Assembly (NCBI GenBank): GCA_003508835.1
Contig: PUFA01000077.1
Location: forward strand, 6,152,001-6,216,000
From: Eonycteris spelaea
Taxonomy: Eukaryota; Chordata; Mammalia; Chiroptera; Pteropodidae
DNA length: 64,000 nt
Direction: 5' to 3'
The notes below the pieces were generated by a model that worked only from the letters and a program-made list of their open reading frames with translations, had not been told where the DNA came from and ran no database searches. Numbering within the stretch: position 1 is the stretch's first letter; each line of letters begins with the position of its first letter. Of the stretch, positions 1 through 13,412 are shown in pieces. The position numbers and the translations under genes are program-made.

Positions 1-399
1 CAGAATGTCAAAAGTAGAAAACCCAGAGGCAAAACGGTGAGCAGAAAAATTAGTAGAGAATGCAAAGAATCCATTTTCTTGGAAATCACTTGTGAGGGAA
101 GAAATCTAGTGAACTAATCCTTTTCAGGGAGTGTATCCCTGAAGGGAATTACTTTTCTTTTATCTTTTTTTATTTTTAATATGTGATCAGTAATCTCAGC
201 TTTGCAGGCAAAATTGGCTAGATTCCATCAAAGACAGAAGTCTGTAAATCAGATACTACAGGGTGGTAGTTTTTCAAACTATGTTCTACAAGGCAGTAGG
301 ACTTCTAAGAACTCTCTTAGAAGCCTCTTCAAGAAGAGGGTAATAGATCTTAATAATTGATGAATATTTACTGAATTCTAATTAGGCCATTGCCCAACC

Positions 400-575
400 C
401 TTATGCTATATCTTGGTCTGTATGATTTCATTGAATCTGCCCTGTTACCCTATGATATCTAAGATTATCATTCCTGCTTCACACACGAGGAGACTGATGC
501 TCAGAGGTCACCCAGCTAGTAAGTGGACAAAGTGGGATTCAGCCGTGGGCTTGGTGACTCTGAGCCCAGGCTCTG
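400..575 (-). mobile_element. MIR SINE, antisense
   Basis: ACACACGAGGAGACTGATGC, CAGAGGTCACCCAGCTAGTA and a CTCTGAGCCCAGGCTCTGCA end match the reverse of MIR. Confidence 0.6.
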
Positions 576-664
576 CACAGGTAAGGCTATAAATACCCTC
601 CTCCCTACCCCTTTGCCTACCTTGCCCTCCCTCCACCAGAACTGAAACTCAGATTTTGCTTTTT

Positions 665-930
665 TGTTTTTGTTTAAAGCAATAGACATTTATTCTTTTA
701 TAGTTCTGGAGGCCAGAAGTTCAAAATCAAGGTGCCAACAGAGCTGGTTCTTTCTAAGGGCTGAGAGGGAGGATCTGTTCCATGGCACTGTCCTAGCTCC
801 GGGGGAGGACTGGCAATCCTTGGTGCCCTTGACTTGTTGAAGCATGAGGAAATGCATCCCTCCAATTCCCGCTTCCATCCTCCCGTGATTCTCCCTGTGT
901 CTCTGTCTTCACGTGGCCGTCTTTACAGAG
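665..930 (-). mobile_element. MaLR (MST/THE1/MLT1-like) LTR fragment
   Basis: ATTTATTCTTTTATAGTTCT, CTGGAGGCCAGAAGTTCAAA and TCTTCACGTGGCCGTC are the antisense of MaLR LTR 3' halves. Boundaries are approximate. Confidence 0.5.
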
Positions 931-1416
931 GACTCCCCTTCTGCAGTGATAACCTCTCTCCCACATGGTCAGTCCGCCTTTGCTACAGAGTATTCTGGTA
1001 TTGCTACAGAGCATTTGGCAGTATCTTAACCAGCTATGCAATTTGGGGCCTGGCTGAGCACACCTTTTATCCGGAAGGCAGAGAGTCAAGATAGGAAGTA
1101 TGTCTGTCAGGCTGGAACCAGGGCAACATTCCTTCTTTCCTTGAAACTCAGATGTTGACATCATGGAGAGCACACTGGGGCGGGAACGACTCTGTTGGTA
1201 GAGGGTTGGGACAGAGAACAAGAAAATGTGCCACACTGTGACGGCCTTCTTTAAGAGTCTTGTGGTCTTACGTTCTCACTGTACGGGGAGTTTTAAAAGG
1301 CATTTTGATGATGGCATTCTGCTCTCATGGTACACAAGGGGGAGCATGCAGCACAGGAATGGGACTAAGATCTCTTGGGGGAGGGATTATTCTTTTTTCA
1401 GGGAAGAGCTCATGCG

Positions 1417-1440
1417 CTCTCTCTCTCTCTCTCTCTCTCT
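1417..1440. repeat. (CT)n microsatellite
   Basis: Twenty-four bases of CT repeats. Confidence 0.9.
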
Positions 1441-2829
1441 CCCCCTCCCGCCCTTTCTCAGTTGCTCATGATTATTTGTTGAACCATTTGAAAGCTAGCT
1501 GCAGACATCATGAGTCAGCCTATAAATACTTCAGCAGGATTTATTAATAACAGACATTTTTCTGCCTAATCACAATATTATTATTATGTCCGAGAAATTT
1601 AGCATTGATGCAGCAATGTTATCTAATACAGTCTATATTTAAATTTCTCCAGCTATTCCCAAGATGTCCTTTATTGATTTTTTTTTTTCAATCCAGAATC
1701 AATTTTGTGTTCTCTTACTATTAGATTATGGTCATTTTTCTGGAATATTTTGCTACAAAATGTTTATAATTTTTACTGGCTATTTAATATGCCATGAAGC
1801 TGATTTGCCTTGCTTTATTAAAAAATTTCTCTTTGGTTGTTCCTCTTATAAATATAATGTGCTAAGTGGGACTTTTTCCCCCTCAATTTCGATTCAGGCA
1901 CTAATTCAGTAAATATCAGATTCCACAGCCAGAGTGAGACTGACCATCATATATAGAATTTACCAAGTATCACAGATAGGATTCTCAGGAAGAGGCTATA
2001 ATAGACATTGGCGTATAGGCTTATTGAGGGAGTGTCTGGGGATCAACACCTGTAGGGGAATAAAGGAAGTAGGACTGGGCACTTCGATGCAGTCCCCACA
2101 GGCTTCTGCTGACCCTCCACTGGCTCTGGAGCTGAGGTGGTCATACAGAGTTGTCCCCTACTGAGGCAAGGAGGCCTCTACATAGACCAGTCATGGATGC
2201 AGGGTGCCCCCAGAGAAGGGGCATCTTGAGTGAGGTGGTTCTCGTCAGCTTAGAGCAATTTTCAGAGAGACTCATTGTGGGAATGAGGGTCTCTGTCCTA
2301 AGGAGATATGTGTGCAGAGACTACAGTCCCCATTACACCACGGGATTCTCATGGGCCTGTTGCTGAAGTCTTGGATTCCAGCAGCCAGACTGAATACACA
2401 GCAGAGGGAGGGGGCAGAGAGATGCCCCCGGAGAGGGCACTGCGTGTTGTGATTCCTCCCTCACTCCCTGGGGAAAGGCTGGGCTGCTACCTCCTGCTCT
2501 GAAAATATATAATGGGGGCTGCCTCAGGACCACATATGGAACTTGAAAAGTAGTTTCTACAGTTGACGGCAAAGAGAACTGACTGGAGGGGCCCGTGACA
2601 GCAGGACGCAGAGGGAAGGGCCTTCGTTCGACCCTTCAGGTTTTGTTGATGGCGAATGATGAGAATGTCGGCCCCCTGGGAAAGAGAGAATGGGTTAGAG
2701 ACATTTAAAAAAAATCTTTTCCTAAAAAAAATATTTAAGACTCATAGGAAGTTGTAAAAATAAGGCAGCTTCCCCCACGATGCCATCTTAAAGCCATAGA
2801 ACGTTTTCGAGACTAGGCAACTGACACTG

Positions 2830-3240
2830 ACATTGGTACATCACTACAGGCTGCTTGGTTTTCATCGCTTTTTACGTGCACCTGTGTGCGTCACTATGAA
2901 ATTTTATCTCGTAAACTAGATTTATGGATTTGTGCAATCACCACCACAGTCAGGCTACATAATCGCTCCATTACTACGAAGAAACTCCCTCTGCTACTAC
3001 ACCTTTGCTATGAGACCCTCCAGCCAACCCTCTCCCTTGGCAACCACTGACCTTTTTTCCATCACTATCATTTTATCTTTTCAAGAGTACTCTATAATGG
3101 AATCATGCAGTATGTAACCTTTTGAGATTGGCTTTTTTCACCCAGTACGACATCCTTGAGTTCCAGTGTCACATGGATCAGTAGTTCATTCTTTTTTATC
3201 TCTTAGTAGTATTCAATTGTATACCCGTACACAGTTTGTT
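2830..3240 (-). mobile_element. L1M 3'UTR fragment, antisense
   Basis: AATCACCACCACAGTCAGGC, ATAATGGAATCATGCAG and GATTGGCTTTTTTCACCCAG are typical of reversed L1M 3' ends. Confidence 0.65.
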
Positions 3241-4024
3241 TATCCCTTCCCAGAGGGAGTCATTTAAGTCCTGCCCAAGGGGACCCTCTGGGAGGGTGAG
3301 AGGAAGTCTGAATGGAAAGGATTGGTGGGTGGAGCAGGAAGTGGCAGCTGGGATAAAATACTTCTCCCTTGTCCTGAGAATTAAGACTGGAGTAGTCCCA
3401 GAGATGGGCATCTCCAAAGATTCCATGAACATTGCCATAAGCAAGAGGCATTTTTGTATAATGGCAAAGCCCAGTAAGCACGAAGTTAGCTTTCAGCAGT
3501 AGCAGTCACAAGCCAATTACAGTACGTCTGGACAGAACCAATGGTGTCTTTGCCTTCTGTCCATTTCGACGTGGAATCCCAAACAGCAGCTGGTGAGTGG
3601 GGGAGGAAATGTGAAGGAGTCATGGGAGAGAAAGGAAGTTGACTACATACAAGTCCCCTTTCCACGTTCCCTCCCTCCTCAGAACTGCTGGCTCTAGCTG
3701 AGAAGGGACAGAAATCTTTGGAACGAAAACTGAATTCTTAATAAACACAATGAACTGACACATTGAATTCCTCTATTAAGACCATGTTTGTGACTCAAAG
3801 TGACCATTGGACTGTCATCTAAAAGTGACCAGAGCAGGCAGGTGCTGCGGTAGTTGTCATCTAGAGTCAAAGACAAGCTTCTTTCCCCTTCCTACTACCC
3901 ACTCCCATGACTAAATTTTGAAGGGCAGAGGGAAGAAAACAATAAAATGTGTTTTGGTTATGTGCACAAAACAGTTACATAAACAACTAGGAAATAAACA
4001 TCTATATGTAAGCCCTTTTTTATA

Positions 4025-4215
4025 GTATAATTTTCTTGGAGCAAACTCCTGGGAATGGGGTTAATAGGTCAAAGGGCATGGGGTTAATAGGTCAAAGGGC
4101 ATGGATATGTTTTATGGTTCTCAAACCATATTGCCAAAGTGCTTTTCTAAGGATTTGTACCAATTTACATTCCCACCAGATATTGTATGAAAGTTTTGTC
4201 ACATATTTAATGATA
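4025..4215 (-). mobile_element. L1/HAL1 3' fragment with internal tandem duplication
   Basis: AAACTCCTGGGAATGGGG, CATATTGCCAAAGTGCTTTT and TACCAATTTACATTCCCACC match reversed L1 3' sequence. A 23-base unit (TTAATAGGTCAAAGGGCATG plus GGG) occurs twice in tandem near 4057-4103. Confidence 0.55.
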
Positions 4216-4724
4216 CAGGATAATATCATAAGATTGTTCGTGTAATGGCATTTAAATGCCATTTGATGTTTGGAGTAATTTTTAAAGTGCTTTTATGACA
4301 TGATAACTTCTGTGTTCGGTGTTTTAGCAATCTCTTTAAACTTGGCATTCGTATCTTGAGTAGAGAATACTGCCAGGGTCTGATTTTATAAATTAATACT
4401 GCCTGTTCCTATCTAGCTTCCAGAGGTTTCCCTGGAACACTTAAAATATCTAATCCTATAGGATCTGTGGGCAAGGGAGAAAGGGAGAGAACGGCCAGAG
4501 GATCAGTGAATACAACAGACAGGTTCCAGGGCTATGGGCGAGAGGTAAACGAATGAAATGGGGAGGGGGGGACGGGGGAGGAGCAAAGAGGTGGCTATGA
4601 AGTCCAGATGAGGTGGGAAAGGGCCTCAGGACACAAGATTCTGGCACAGGCCCCAAACAGGGCAGTGGGGTGGGAAATGTGTGCTCCTTTCCCCAAATAT
4701 CAATTAATACAAAATTGATTATTT

Positions 4725-6015
4725 AAAAAAACCAAAGTTTATTATCTTAACCATTTTTAAGTGTTTGTTCCAGTAGTGTAAGTATTCACATGGGTGTCAA
4801 TCACCTCTAGAACTTTTCCTCTTGCGAACTGGAAGCTCTTTACCCCCTGAGGAGCAGCACCCCCTGCTCCTGTCTCCCCGGCCACTGGAAGCCACCATTG
4901 TACTCATCGTTTCATGGGTTCGACTGCTTTAGAGCTTTCATATAAGTGAGATCATGCAATATTTGTCTTTTTGTGATCGGCTTATCTCACTTAGCATCAT
5001 GTCCTCGAGGGTTCGCCTGTGTTGTATGGCACTGAAGGGAGTGTCTTCCTTTTCAGGCTGACTCATATCTTATTGTGTGTATATGCCACATTTGGTTTAT
5101 CCGTTCATCTGTTGGTGGATATTTGGGTTGCTTCCCCTGCTTGTCTGTTGTGAGTAGTGCTGCTATGCATATGGCTGTGCAAATACCTCTTCGACACCCT
5201 GATTTCAATTCTCTTGCATATATACCCAGAAGTAGATTGCTGGGTCACACGGTAGTTCTATTTTTAACTTTTCGAAGAAACTCCGTGTTGCCTTTCATAG
5301 TGGTCGTTCCATTTTACGATCCCACCAACAGTGCACAGTGGTTCCAATTTCTCCACATCCTCACTAAAACTTGTTATTTTCTGTTCCTCTCTCTCTTTTT
5401 TTTTATTAGCCATCCTAATGGGTGTGAGGTGATACCTCAGTTGTGGTTTTGCCTTGCATCCCCCTGATAATTAATGATGTTGCGTATCTTTTCAGGTGTT
5501 GTTGGCCATGTATATATCCTCTTTGGAGAAATGTCTGTTCAAGTTCTTTGCCCGTTTTAAAATCAGGTTATTTTGTTTTTTTGTTGTTGAGTTGTAGGAG
5601 CTCTTTCTATGTTGTGGAGATGAACGCCTTATTAGATAAATGATTCGCAAAGATTGTCCCCTGTTCCACGGGCTGCCTTTTCACTCTATTGAATGCGTCT
5701 GTTGGTGCTCAGAATTTTAAAGTTTTATGTAGTCCTGTTTGTCAATTTTTGCTTTTGTTGCCCGTGCTTTTGGTGTCACATCCAAGAAATCATTGTCCAG
5801 TCCAATGCCATTAAGCTTTTCTCCTGTGTTTTCTTCTAGGAGTTTTCTAGTTTTAGGTCTTTACTCCATTTTGAGTTAGTTTTCGTATATGGCATAAGGG
5901 TCCGACTTCGTTCTTTTGCCTGTGGATATACAGTTTTCCCAATGCTGTTTGTTGACGGGACGACTCTTTCCATATTGAGTGGTATTAGCAACCTTGTCAA
6001 AGATCATCAAACGTC
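4725..6015 (-). mobile_element. L1 (L1M-type) 3' part, antisense
   Basis: The plus strand reads the reverse of L1 ORF2 C-terminus and 3'UTR: GCCATCCTAATGGGTGTGAG, CCCACCAACAGTGCACAGTG, ATATACCCAGAAGTAGATTG and GCTTATCTCACTTAGCATCA. Multiple stops break the frame, so it is a dead copy about 1.3 kb long. Confidence 0.8.
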
Positions 6016-7139
6016 GTTGTTATTGCTTTTTTGGTGGAAAAATGATAACGAGGTCGCTGAATTCTTCTTTTATAAGGTAGATTTGGGGGCCTACCGTGAC
6101 CTTTTGAATGAAGTGGAGGAGTCAAAATAAAACTGCAAAAATGTAGATAAACCTTTCAGATTATCAGATGGGACCTAGTAACACCTTTTCAAAAGATGTC
6201 TTCAGTGCCAAGGGAGAATCAGTTGATTGACAAACAAATTAATTCACCAAGCGAGTGATTATTGAGTGCCTACTGTTTAGGCATTAATCAGGCCAAGGGA
6301 ATGCAGGTGGGTATAAGAGAGAAGTCCTGATATCTGTGTTTCTTTGTAGAATTTTGTTTGCTGTTAGCGTCATCAACAAAGATGTGTGTGCCTGCCTTTT
6401 CTCTGCTAGGACTTTGGAGAGGCATAAGGGACTATGAGTCATTGTCCTTGCCCTCAAGGGCCCATGAGCTTATTCTTTTCATGGCCTGCCAGATCCCCTC
6501 TGTGCCCACTGCTCTTTGCTAAGGGCTAATACCTGATGGACAGACACATTTCATACTAGAAGAATGAAAGAGATGAAGCCTTAAAGGCGGAGGGTTTGGT
6601 CCAGATCTCTGAAGGGGCCAGTGTTCTGTCTGAAGCTGATCTCTGTGGGGCTGTTTCTCAAAGTTCCTCAGGCACATCCCACTCTGGCTGAAACCAGAAG
6701 GTCTGTTGTTTCAATAACCCAAGCATTCCATTCAAGAAACAAGGGAAAAAATAGGGTGAAAAGAGATATTGGTTTTGCAAGTCACAGACTAACAGAGACA
6801 TGCAATAGCACCCTCATTTGGGCTGAACAATGGCAATTGTGTATGAGATAGCCTAAGACTTTGCTTTGCAGTTATTTGGCCAGGTGTTTCATTTCTCTTT
6901 GATGGAGTCAGTATACCTGTGCGAATTGGAGTCTCTTTTGTATTGACTGTTCCCTCAGCACAGCTTCTCTTTAGCGGCTCCGCATGAAGGTTTTTTCGTA
7001 TCGTTGAGAGGTGTATCAAGTTTATATGAAAAAAACCAGCTGTAGTATTCGTTGTGGTAAACAAATTATTTATGCTTAAGTTAACTGTCCCTTAACCCGT
7101 CACTCCATAATGTAGGTCCAATGTTTTGTTTTGGTTTGT

Positions 7140-8310
7140 TTTTTTTTTTAAATAAACTTAGGGATTTTTTGAATTTCCAGAAAAGTTGTGGAATCCCCAT
7201 TTATTTCTCACTGAGCTTTGTTTTTCCCTGACGTTACATGTTATCACAATACTTTTGTCAAACTAAGATACCAGCGTCAGTGGATTGCCAGCAGCTAAAA
7301 CTCCTGACTTTATTTGGAGGCGCCAGTTTTTCACTACTGTCACCTTTTTGTATTCCACAGTTCAGTTTCGGGCACCACATTGCATTCAGTTGTCATGTCC
7401 TTAGTCTCTTCTGGTCTGTGACAGCTTCTCAATTTGTTTGCCCTTCCAACACCTTATTCACCTTACTTAACTTTATGAAGTCAGGTTGTGAAGTTAAAGG
7501 AAAGAACAAATACAAACTCCGCTTACAGCTCCTGGTACATTATGTAGGTGGTCAGAAAATGAATGTTTTAGAAATAACATTATTATTATCACTGTTAATA
7601 TTATTAATACCATCGGTATGCACAGGCACTGAATGACAAATACTTGGCTTTGAACATAGCTGTTCTTTTTTTTTTAAACTTTAAAAATGTTTTGAAATAA
7701 TTTTAGACTAAAAAAATATAAAAATATTACAGAGAATTCCCATATTCTTCAACTTCCTCCAATGTTAACATCTTATGTAGAGTATGATGATTATAACCAG
7801 GAAATTAACATTGAGACAATGCTAAGTAAACTACAGATCTTCCTTAAATTTGCTAGTTTTCACATTAATGATCTTTTTCTGGTCCAGGATCCAGTCATGG
7901 ATCCCACATGTAAGGAAACTAAGTCTTTACGTAGTTTTTCCTTGTTCGTAGGATCTCTGCAGTTTTGAAGGTGAACTGTAGTTACTTTATGAAAAGCCCT
8001 TTGATTTGAGTTTGTCTGTGTCTTCTCTGATTCGATTGAAGTGATGCAGTTTTGGCGCAAATACCTCAAAATAATGCTGTGTTCCTCTCCACGCACCATA
8101 TCAGGAGGTGCACAGTGTCAGTATATTTTGACCCCTTGGCCAAGGTGGTGCCTGCCAATTTCTCCAGTGCACATTATTCTTTTCCATTTTGTCACTAACA
8201 AATATCTTGGAGAGAGACTTTGAGGCTATGAAATACCCTGTTTCTCAGTTTCACCTGTTAGTTTGAGCATCTCTGGGTTATTCTTCTTGAAACAGTTATC
8301 GCTGTGATGT
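7140..8310 (-). mobile_element. Two adjacent L1M/L1ME 3'UTR fragments, antisense
   Basis: At 7180-7450 the plus strand reads TATCACAATACTTTTGTCAA, CACATTGCATTCAGTTGTCA and TTAGTCTCTTCTGGTCTGTG. At 7660-8310 it reads CATTAATGATCTTTTTCTGG, TTTGATTTGAGTTTGTCTGT and CATATCAGGAGGTGCACAG. Both are parts of old L1 3' ends; about 180 bases between them are unassigned. Confidence 0.6.
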
Positions 8311-9969
8311 TTGACTATTGATGGTTTTCTATTTCTTTTATGCCTTCTTCATTTATTAACTGAAATTCCTCTATAAAGAAGAGTTGTCCTATTTATTTAC
8401 ATTAGAATGGGCTTATGCATATTTATTTTATTATGGGTTATAATCTAATATTGTCATTGTTTATTTTGCTGCTCAAGTTATTTTAGCTTTGGCCATTTAT
8501 GAGCTTAATCAGGTTGGCTCTTGTATTCCTTCAACACGTTCCATCATTTTTGAGTATTTTTTTTTTTTGGTACTTCCATTTTGTTCTAGGCTTTTCTTAT
8601 ATTTTCCTTGCCCCAACCCTCAACCTTTTCTCCAAAAAGCATTAGTTTTTGTTTGTTTGTTTTATTGGAGAATGGATTTAGAAATCAAGGCCTTGGTGGT
8701 GGGTGTGCACATTGCTACTGGGGCATCATTGCTTCTAGGTCTTCTCAGTGAATAAAAAATATTTGTGTGTATGCAAACATACACATCTACGTTAGTTTCA
8801 TTATGTGTATAAATATTAAAAGCCATTCATTCTAAGATAAATGCATGGACATCTGTAAGGCAGACTTGTTTGTCTCCCAGTAATAGAGAGAACAGGTTCA
8901 TTACCATGTTGCAGAGTCAGGAGTACTTGTTTACTTTCAACTTTATGTTATGATTCAGATAGTTGAGGTTGTCAGAGAAGAAACCTCACCTCATGGTAGA
9001 TCCCTCACACTGTGTAACACCGCCCATGGGTTATTAAAGGAGATTTTTTAAAATGTGTTTTCCAGAAAAAGAAATATGTTCAAAACAAAATATTTATCAG
9101 ACAGCCTTATGGAAGCAGAAGATAGAAGAAGTAAACATGTCAAATCTATATGCATTTTCTGTAGCACAAATTTATTTGGGACTAAGCGCGCAAAAACCTG
9201 AAAATTTTAAAGTGTAACCACATTCCTCGTTCATAATAGAAGTTGCCAGAAGGTATGACTTGAGTCATACCTTTTAAAACCTGGGAGGAAAATTGCATTA
9301 GCTTTATCCAGGGGCAAATATGTTCTTTAGAAAAAAGGTGTTCTCTATTCCTGCCACTGAAATGGAGCTTCACAGAATTTATGGAAAAGCTGACAACAAA
9401 GACAAAAAAATCCTTTTTCAAAGTAGTCATTTTGTGGATGAAGGTAGGAACCTACAATCTTTCCTCTACCACAGCATTTCATATTTAAACCTTCTATTTT
9501 TAACCTGATGGTGGGATTCATGGCTAATGCTTATGAGAGCTGTGTCTAGACAGTTGAGAAAAACAGGAAATGAGTTACATTGTCGTAGCTCAAGAGAATT
9601 TAACCTTTTGTCTTCTAGCTCCAAGCTCTGCTCGCTTTTAAAACAAACATTCCTTCTTCCCTTAGAGAATTTCAGGGCATTAAAGGAACTATCAGAATCC
9701 AAGTCCCCTTCAGGGAGCAGAGATGGCTATTTTGGTGGAAGAGGAAATGAGAACATGCGTTTACTGTGCTTGGACCATACAGTGAGTGGAGCCATTCGGA
9801 GGGACATGTTTGCTCTCTTCTTCTGAATGCGAAGTATGTGCTCACAGCTGTCTCTGATTGTGAGCTTCTACAGGGCAGGAACTCAGCCTAGAGAACCCAC
9901 TCTCCTGTGCTTGATGCATAGTTCGATGTTGCCGGACATGAAATGTCCCCAGAGGAGCAAGTTAAGGAG

Positions 9970-10150
9970 AAGCAGCTGGCATTTATGAAATGTGCCAGGC
10001 ACTAGCTAAGCATATCACATATATTAATCTCATTTAGTCCTCTTAAAAACCCAAAGCTGTGGTTACTGTTATCACTCCCATTTTACCTTTGAAGAAATAG
10101 AAGCACAGAGAAAGAGTAGCAGACCCAAATCAGTATAATTCTAGAACCTA
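9970..10150 (-). mobile_element. MIR SINE, antisense
   Basis: TGTGCCAGGCACTAGCTAAG, TTAATCTCATTTAGTCCTC and CTCCCATTTTACC match the reverse of MIR. Confidence 0.65.
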
Positions 10151-10639
10151 TGTTCTTAATAGAGCTGATCTACTGTTGTAGGGCTTTCATGAATATTAAA
10201 TGAGATGATGTATGTAACAAACATATTCCAATTGTTGGCCCATAATAAGCATCACAGTTAATTCCTGCTATCATTTACTATATAACTAAAATAATGTTGT
10301 TCTTCAGAATTAAGTAGATAACCCTACTCATCTCGCTGTTGTAAGACATACAACTTTGTGCTTCTAAGTAGATTGAATTAAATGAATTGAACAGTGGTGG
10401 TGAGGATTTGTCCTCAACATACTTATTAGGAGTGGCGTGGTAATGGGGCTGCAGATACAATCATGGTGACAGCTGTCAGGTCAGAAGGTCTGTAAACGAG
10501 TGCAGGGAACGGCCCACACTGTGATGAAGTCAACCATTTTGGCTTTATTAACCATAGCTTATTAGAATCTTAGAAATGACCATATACTACATTTAACAAT
10601 TAAATTAAGGGCCCGTTTTGTCAGACTCAAAGGCTGTAG

Positions 10640-11170
10640 GGATACCATGTTAGAGAAGACATAATTCTTGTGCTCAAGGAATTTACAATCTAGCAGGGAA
10701 TATATTAAAAACAAACAAATGAGATCATTACAAATTGTGATAAGCACCATCAAGGAAATACTCAGAGGGTGGAGATATAGAATAATGGAGTCGGGACAGG
10801 AGAAGGAGGTCCAGATCCTACTGTGCATGGGGTAGAAAGGAAGGCTTCCTCGAGTAGGTGACACTTAAGACCTGATGGTGAAAACAAGTCTAAGAAGAGG
10901 GAACAATACAAAGGCTTTGAGGTGGGAAAGAGCTTGACATATTCAAGGGCTTGAAAGAAGAGGAGAGTGGCCGAAGTATAATAGGGAGAGGGGAGTGAAC
11001 GAGACTAAAAAGAAAGGCAGGACCAGATCGCAGAGGGCCTTCTCAGCCTGCTGGCACCAAATTGGTTTTATTTTAAGTGTGATGGAAACTCACCAACGCT
11101 TCCTAAATAGATGAGTGACGTGGTCTGGTTTGCTGCTGCATGGAGCAGAATGGTGTTGGTTTTGTCTGAA
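10640..11170. mobile_element. Ancient mammalian repeat, family not named
   Basis: AGGAATTTACAATCTAGCAG, TTCCTCGAGTAGGTGACA and CCAGATCGCAGAGGGCCTTC form a pattern that recurs at 12680-13025, 14340-14580, 19925-20185, 31540-31880 and 61250-62045. It is clearly an old dispersed repeat. Confidence 0.55.
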
Positions 11171-11199
11171 TCAAAAATGGCGGTGGCGGGACCAAGAGT

Positions 11200-11410
11200 C
11201 CTTGTAAGTGGGAGGCTGGATGGTGGGAGACAGGCAGGGAGATGGGATGACAGAAGTGGCGGTCAGAGCGATGCGGGGCCAAGAGCCAAGGAATGCGGGC
11301 AGCCTCTAGAAACTGGGAAAGGCAAAGAAGTGGATTCTTTCCTGGAGCTTCCAGAAGGAATGCAGCCCTGCCAGCCCATTTTTAACTGTTGACCTATAGA
11401 CTATAAATAA
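11200..11410 (+). mobile_element. Ancient MLT1-like LTR fragment, sense
   Basis: GAGCCAAGGAATGCGGGCAG, CTAGAAACTGGGAAAGGCAA and CAGAAGGAATGCAGCCCTGC are the sense counterpart of the LTR family at 18895-19362. It is a partial, diverged copy. Confidence 0.6.
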
Positions 11411-12679
11411 CATCATAAGTATTTGTTTGCTTTTAGCCAATAGGTCCGTGGTACTTTGCTGTAGCGGCATTGGAAATGAATACAGGAAACTTCATAGCCC
11501 TTAGGCCTAAAGAAGTGAGAGGAGGGAGGCTGTGGCCAGAATCCACTGGGAAAGCTCCATGGAGAGGTCAACTGACCACCGCCATGGCCTTGGGAGACGG
11601 AGGCAGCTGGCTGGTGGCCCGGCAGGGAGGTGTCAGCAGGAATGAATGGTCTTCCTCCCCTGGCCTCACCCTCCAGATCTCGTGTTTCTTCCACTGGCCA
11701 GACCTAACCAGCAGCCACAGGCAAGGGGCCCACAGATGGTGTCCATGGGGGTCAGCCTCCCAGCCACGAAGGGATGGAGAAAGGTGGAGAGCAGATCTGG
11801 GCAGCAAAGGGGAAAATATCCAGCGTGTAGTTACAGGTTGAGTGGTTTGCTCTGTGTTTGGAGCTGACAATGAAGAAGCAAGTTTGGAGTGGTGCCCTTG
11901 CTTGCCTGTGCCCTCTCTTTTGTGAGTTAGGTAGCCTTCTAACCTCTTTTATAGCACAGGGAAACGATGTCAAGGCACCTGTTTCTAATATCTGATTCAC
12001 TCCTCGGTGTGATGTAGCAAGTTTTCAAAGTAAATGACACAAATTGAAGTTAGTTCCTCATTTTCTATTAAAAATAGATGGCCGAAAAGCACGTGGCATC
12101 ACAGTATCACAAATGAACTCTCTTTGACACTGTTCATATTTTCCCCTGAAGTAGAAGTCCCAAACCATTTATCAACCACATCAGGATTCCCAAGGATGTT
12201 TTAAGATTTCACAACTTTGGGGATTTTACTTTTGGAGATTCTGATTTAGCGAGCCTGGAATGAGGACTGTGGAGCTGTTTTCTTTTTAACATGTGCCCCA
12301 GAGATGATTTAAGCAATAGTTGCCTTAGATCTAGACCATTTCTTAAGGCAAAATAACTATAGACTTCTTAGTTACATATTGTGTGCAAGCAGTATTTTTA
12401 TTAATCTTAAACCTACCTTCTACAAAAGCTTACCCAGTTCTACCTCTAGTTGGCTCGATTGTGATTGGAATTAAACTCACCAAATAGAGTTTTGATTGAG
12501 TAGAAAAATCCATTTTGTTAATGGTAGTTATACTGTATATATGTGATGGACCACTGTGATGTGGCAGCCACTGAACTAGGCACTGTGGATACAAAAATGA
12601 ATGCGTTATAGTTATATATGAATATATAGTTATATATGAATGCTTATAGAATACAGGTTTTCAAGGATTTAGTCTTCTG

Positions 12680-13025
12680 GGAGGGACAGCTCTGCAAACA
12701 GATAATTATAACACAGCAAGATCAGGTCTATGATGGGAGTATGAATGCGGTGCCTCAGGAATTGGGGGTGATGCTCAGAGAAGTCTTTACAAAGAGGTGA
12801 CATTTCAGCTGGGCCTTGTAGGTTGTATGGGAGTTTACCAGGCAGACAAGATGGGAAAGGTCATTCTGGACAGTGAGATCAGCACGTGCAATGGAGGTAT
12901 GAAGTCAGGGGCTAGTTGAGGGAGCTGCATGTGCTTTAGAGGAGCTGAGCAGAGGATGCTATGGCTCTTGATGAGGCTTTGAGAAAGGCAGGGGCTTGAT
13001 TATAATTGGCCCTGCTGCCGTAGGG
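12680..13025. mobile_element. Ancient mammalian repeat (same family as 10640-11170)
   Basis: GAAGTCTTTACAAAGAGGTG, ACATTTCAGCTGGGCCTTGT and GAAAGGCAGGGGCTTGATTA match the shared pattern. Confidence 0.5.
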
Positions 13026-13400
13026 GTGAGCTTGCACGGTAGACCAGTTAACAGGAAGCCCAAAATTGAAAAATTATTATAAAATTGACAAAAGTAACTC
13101 TTGCCAAACTTTCAAACAACCCAGAATTGTTTTGCATTGAAATGTGAAAATCGCCTTACACTGCTCTCTTCTGTATCCATTCAAACTGGCACCCTGCCCC
13201 TCCGCCCCGGGCTGCCCCTATTGCTAGAATTGGCCACGGTCAATGGTCTGGGGTGTCCTTGTTGATGTTACAAATTTTATTGTCAGTTTTCAAACCTACT
13301 GCTATAGACTGAATTGTGCCCCCCGCCAAAGTTCACATGTTGAATGAACCCTGAGCCCCAATGTGACCCTGTCTGGAGATAGGGTCTTTAGGAGGGAACG

Positions 13401-13412
13401 AAGATTAAATGA
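13401..13412. repeat. Left target-site duplication of the nested L1
   Basis: AAGATTAAATGA recurs exactly at 14054-14065. Confidence 0.8.

Noticed and set aside
5075..5643. Plus-strand frames of 130 and 66 codons
   Set aside because: They are read on the wrong strand of a dead L1 3' end.
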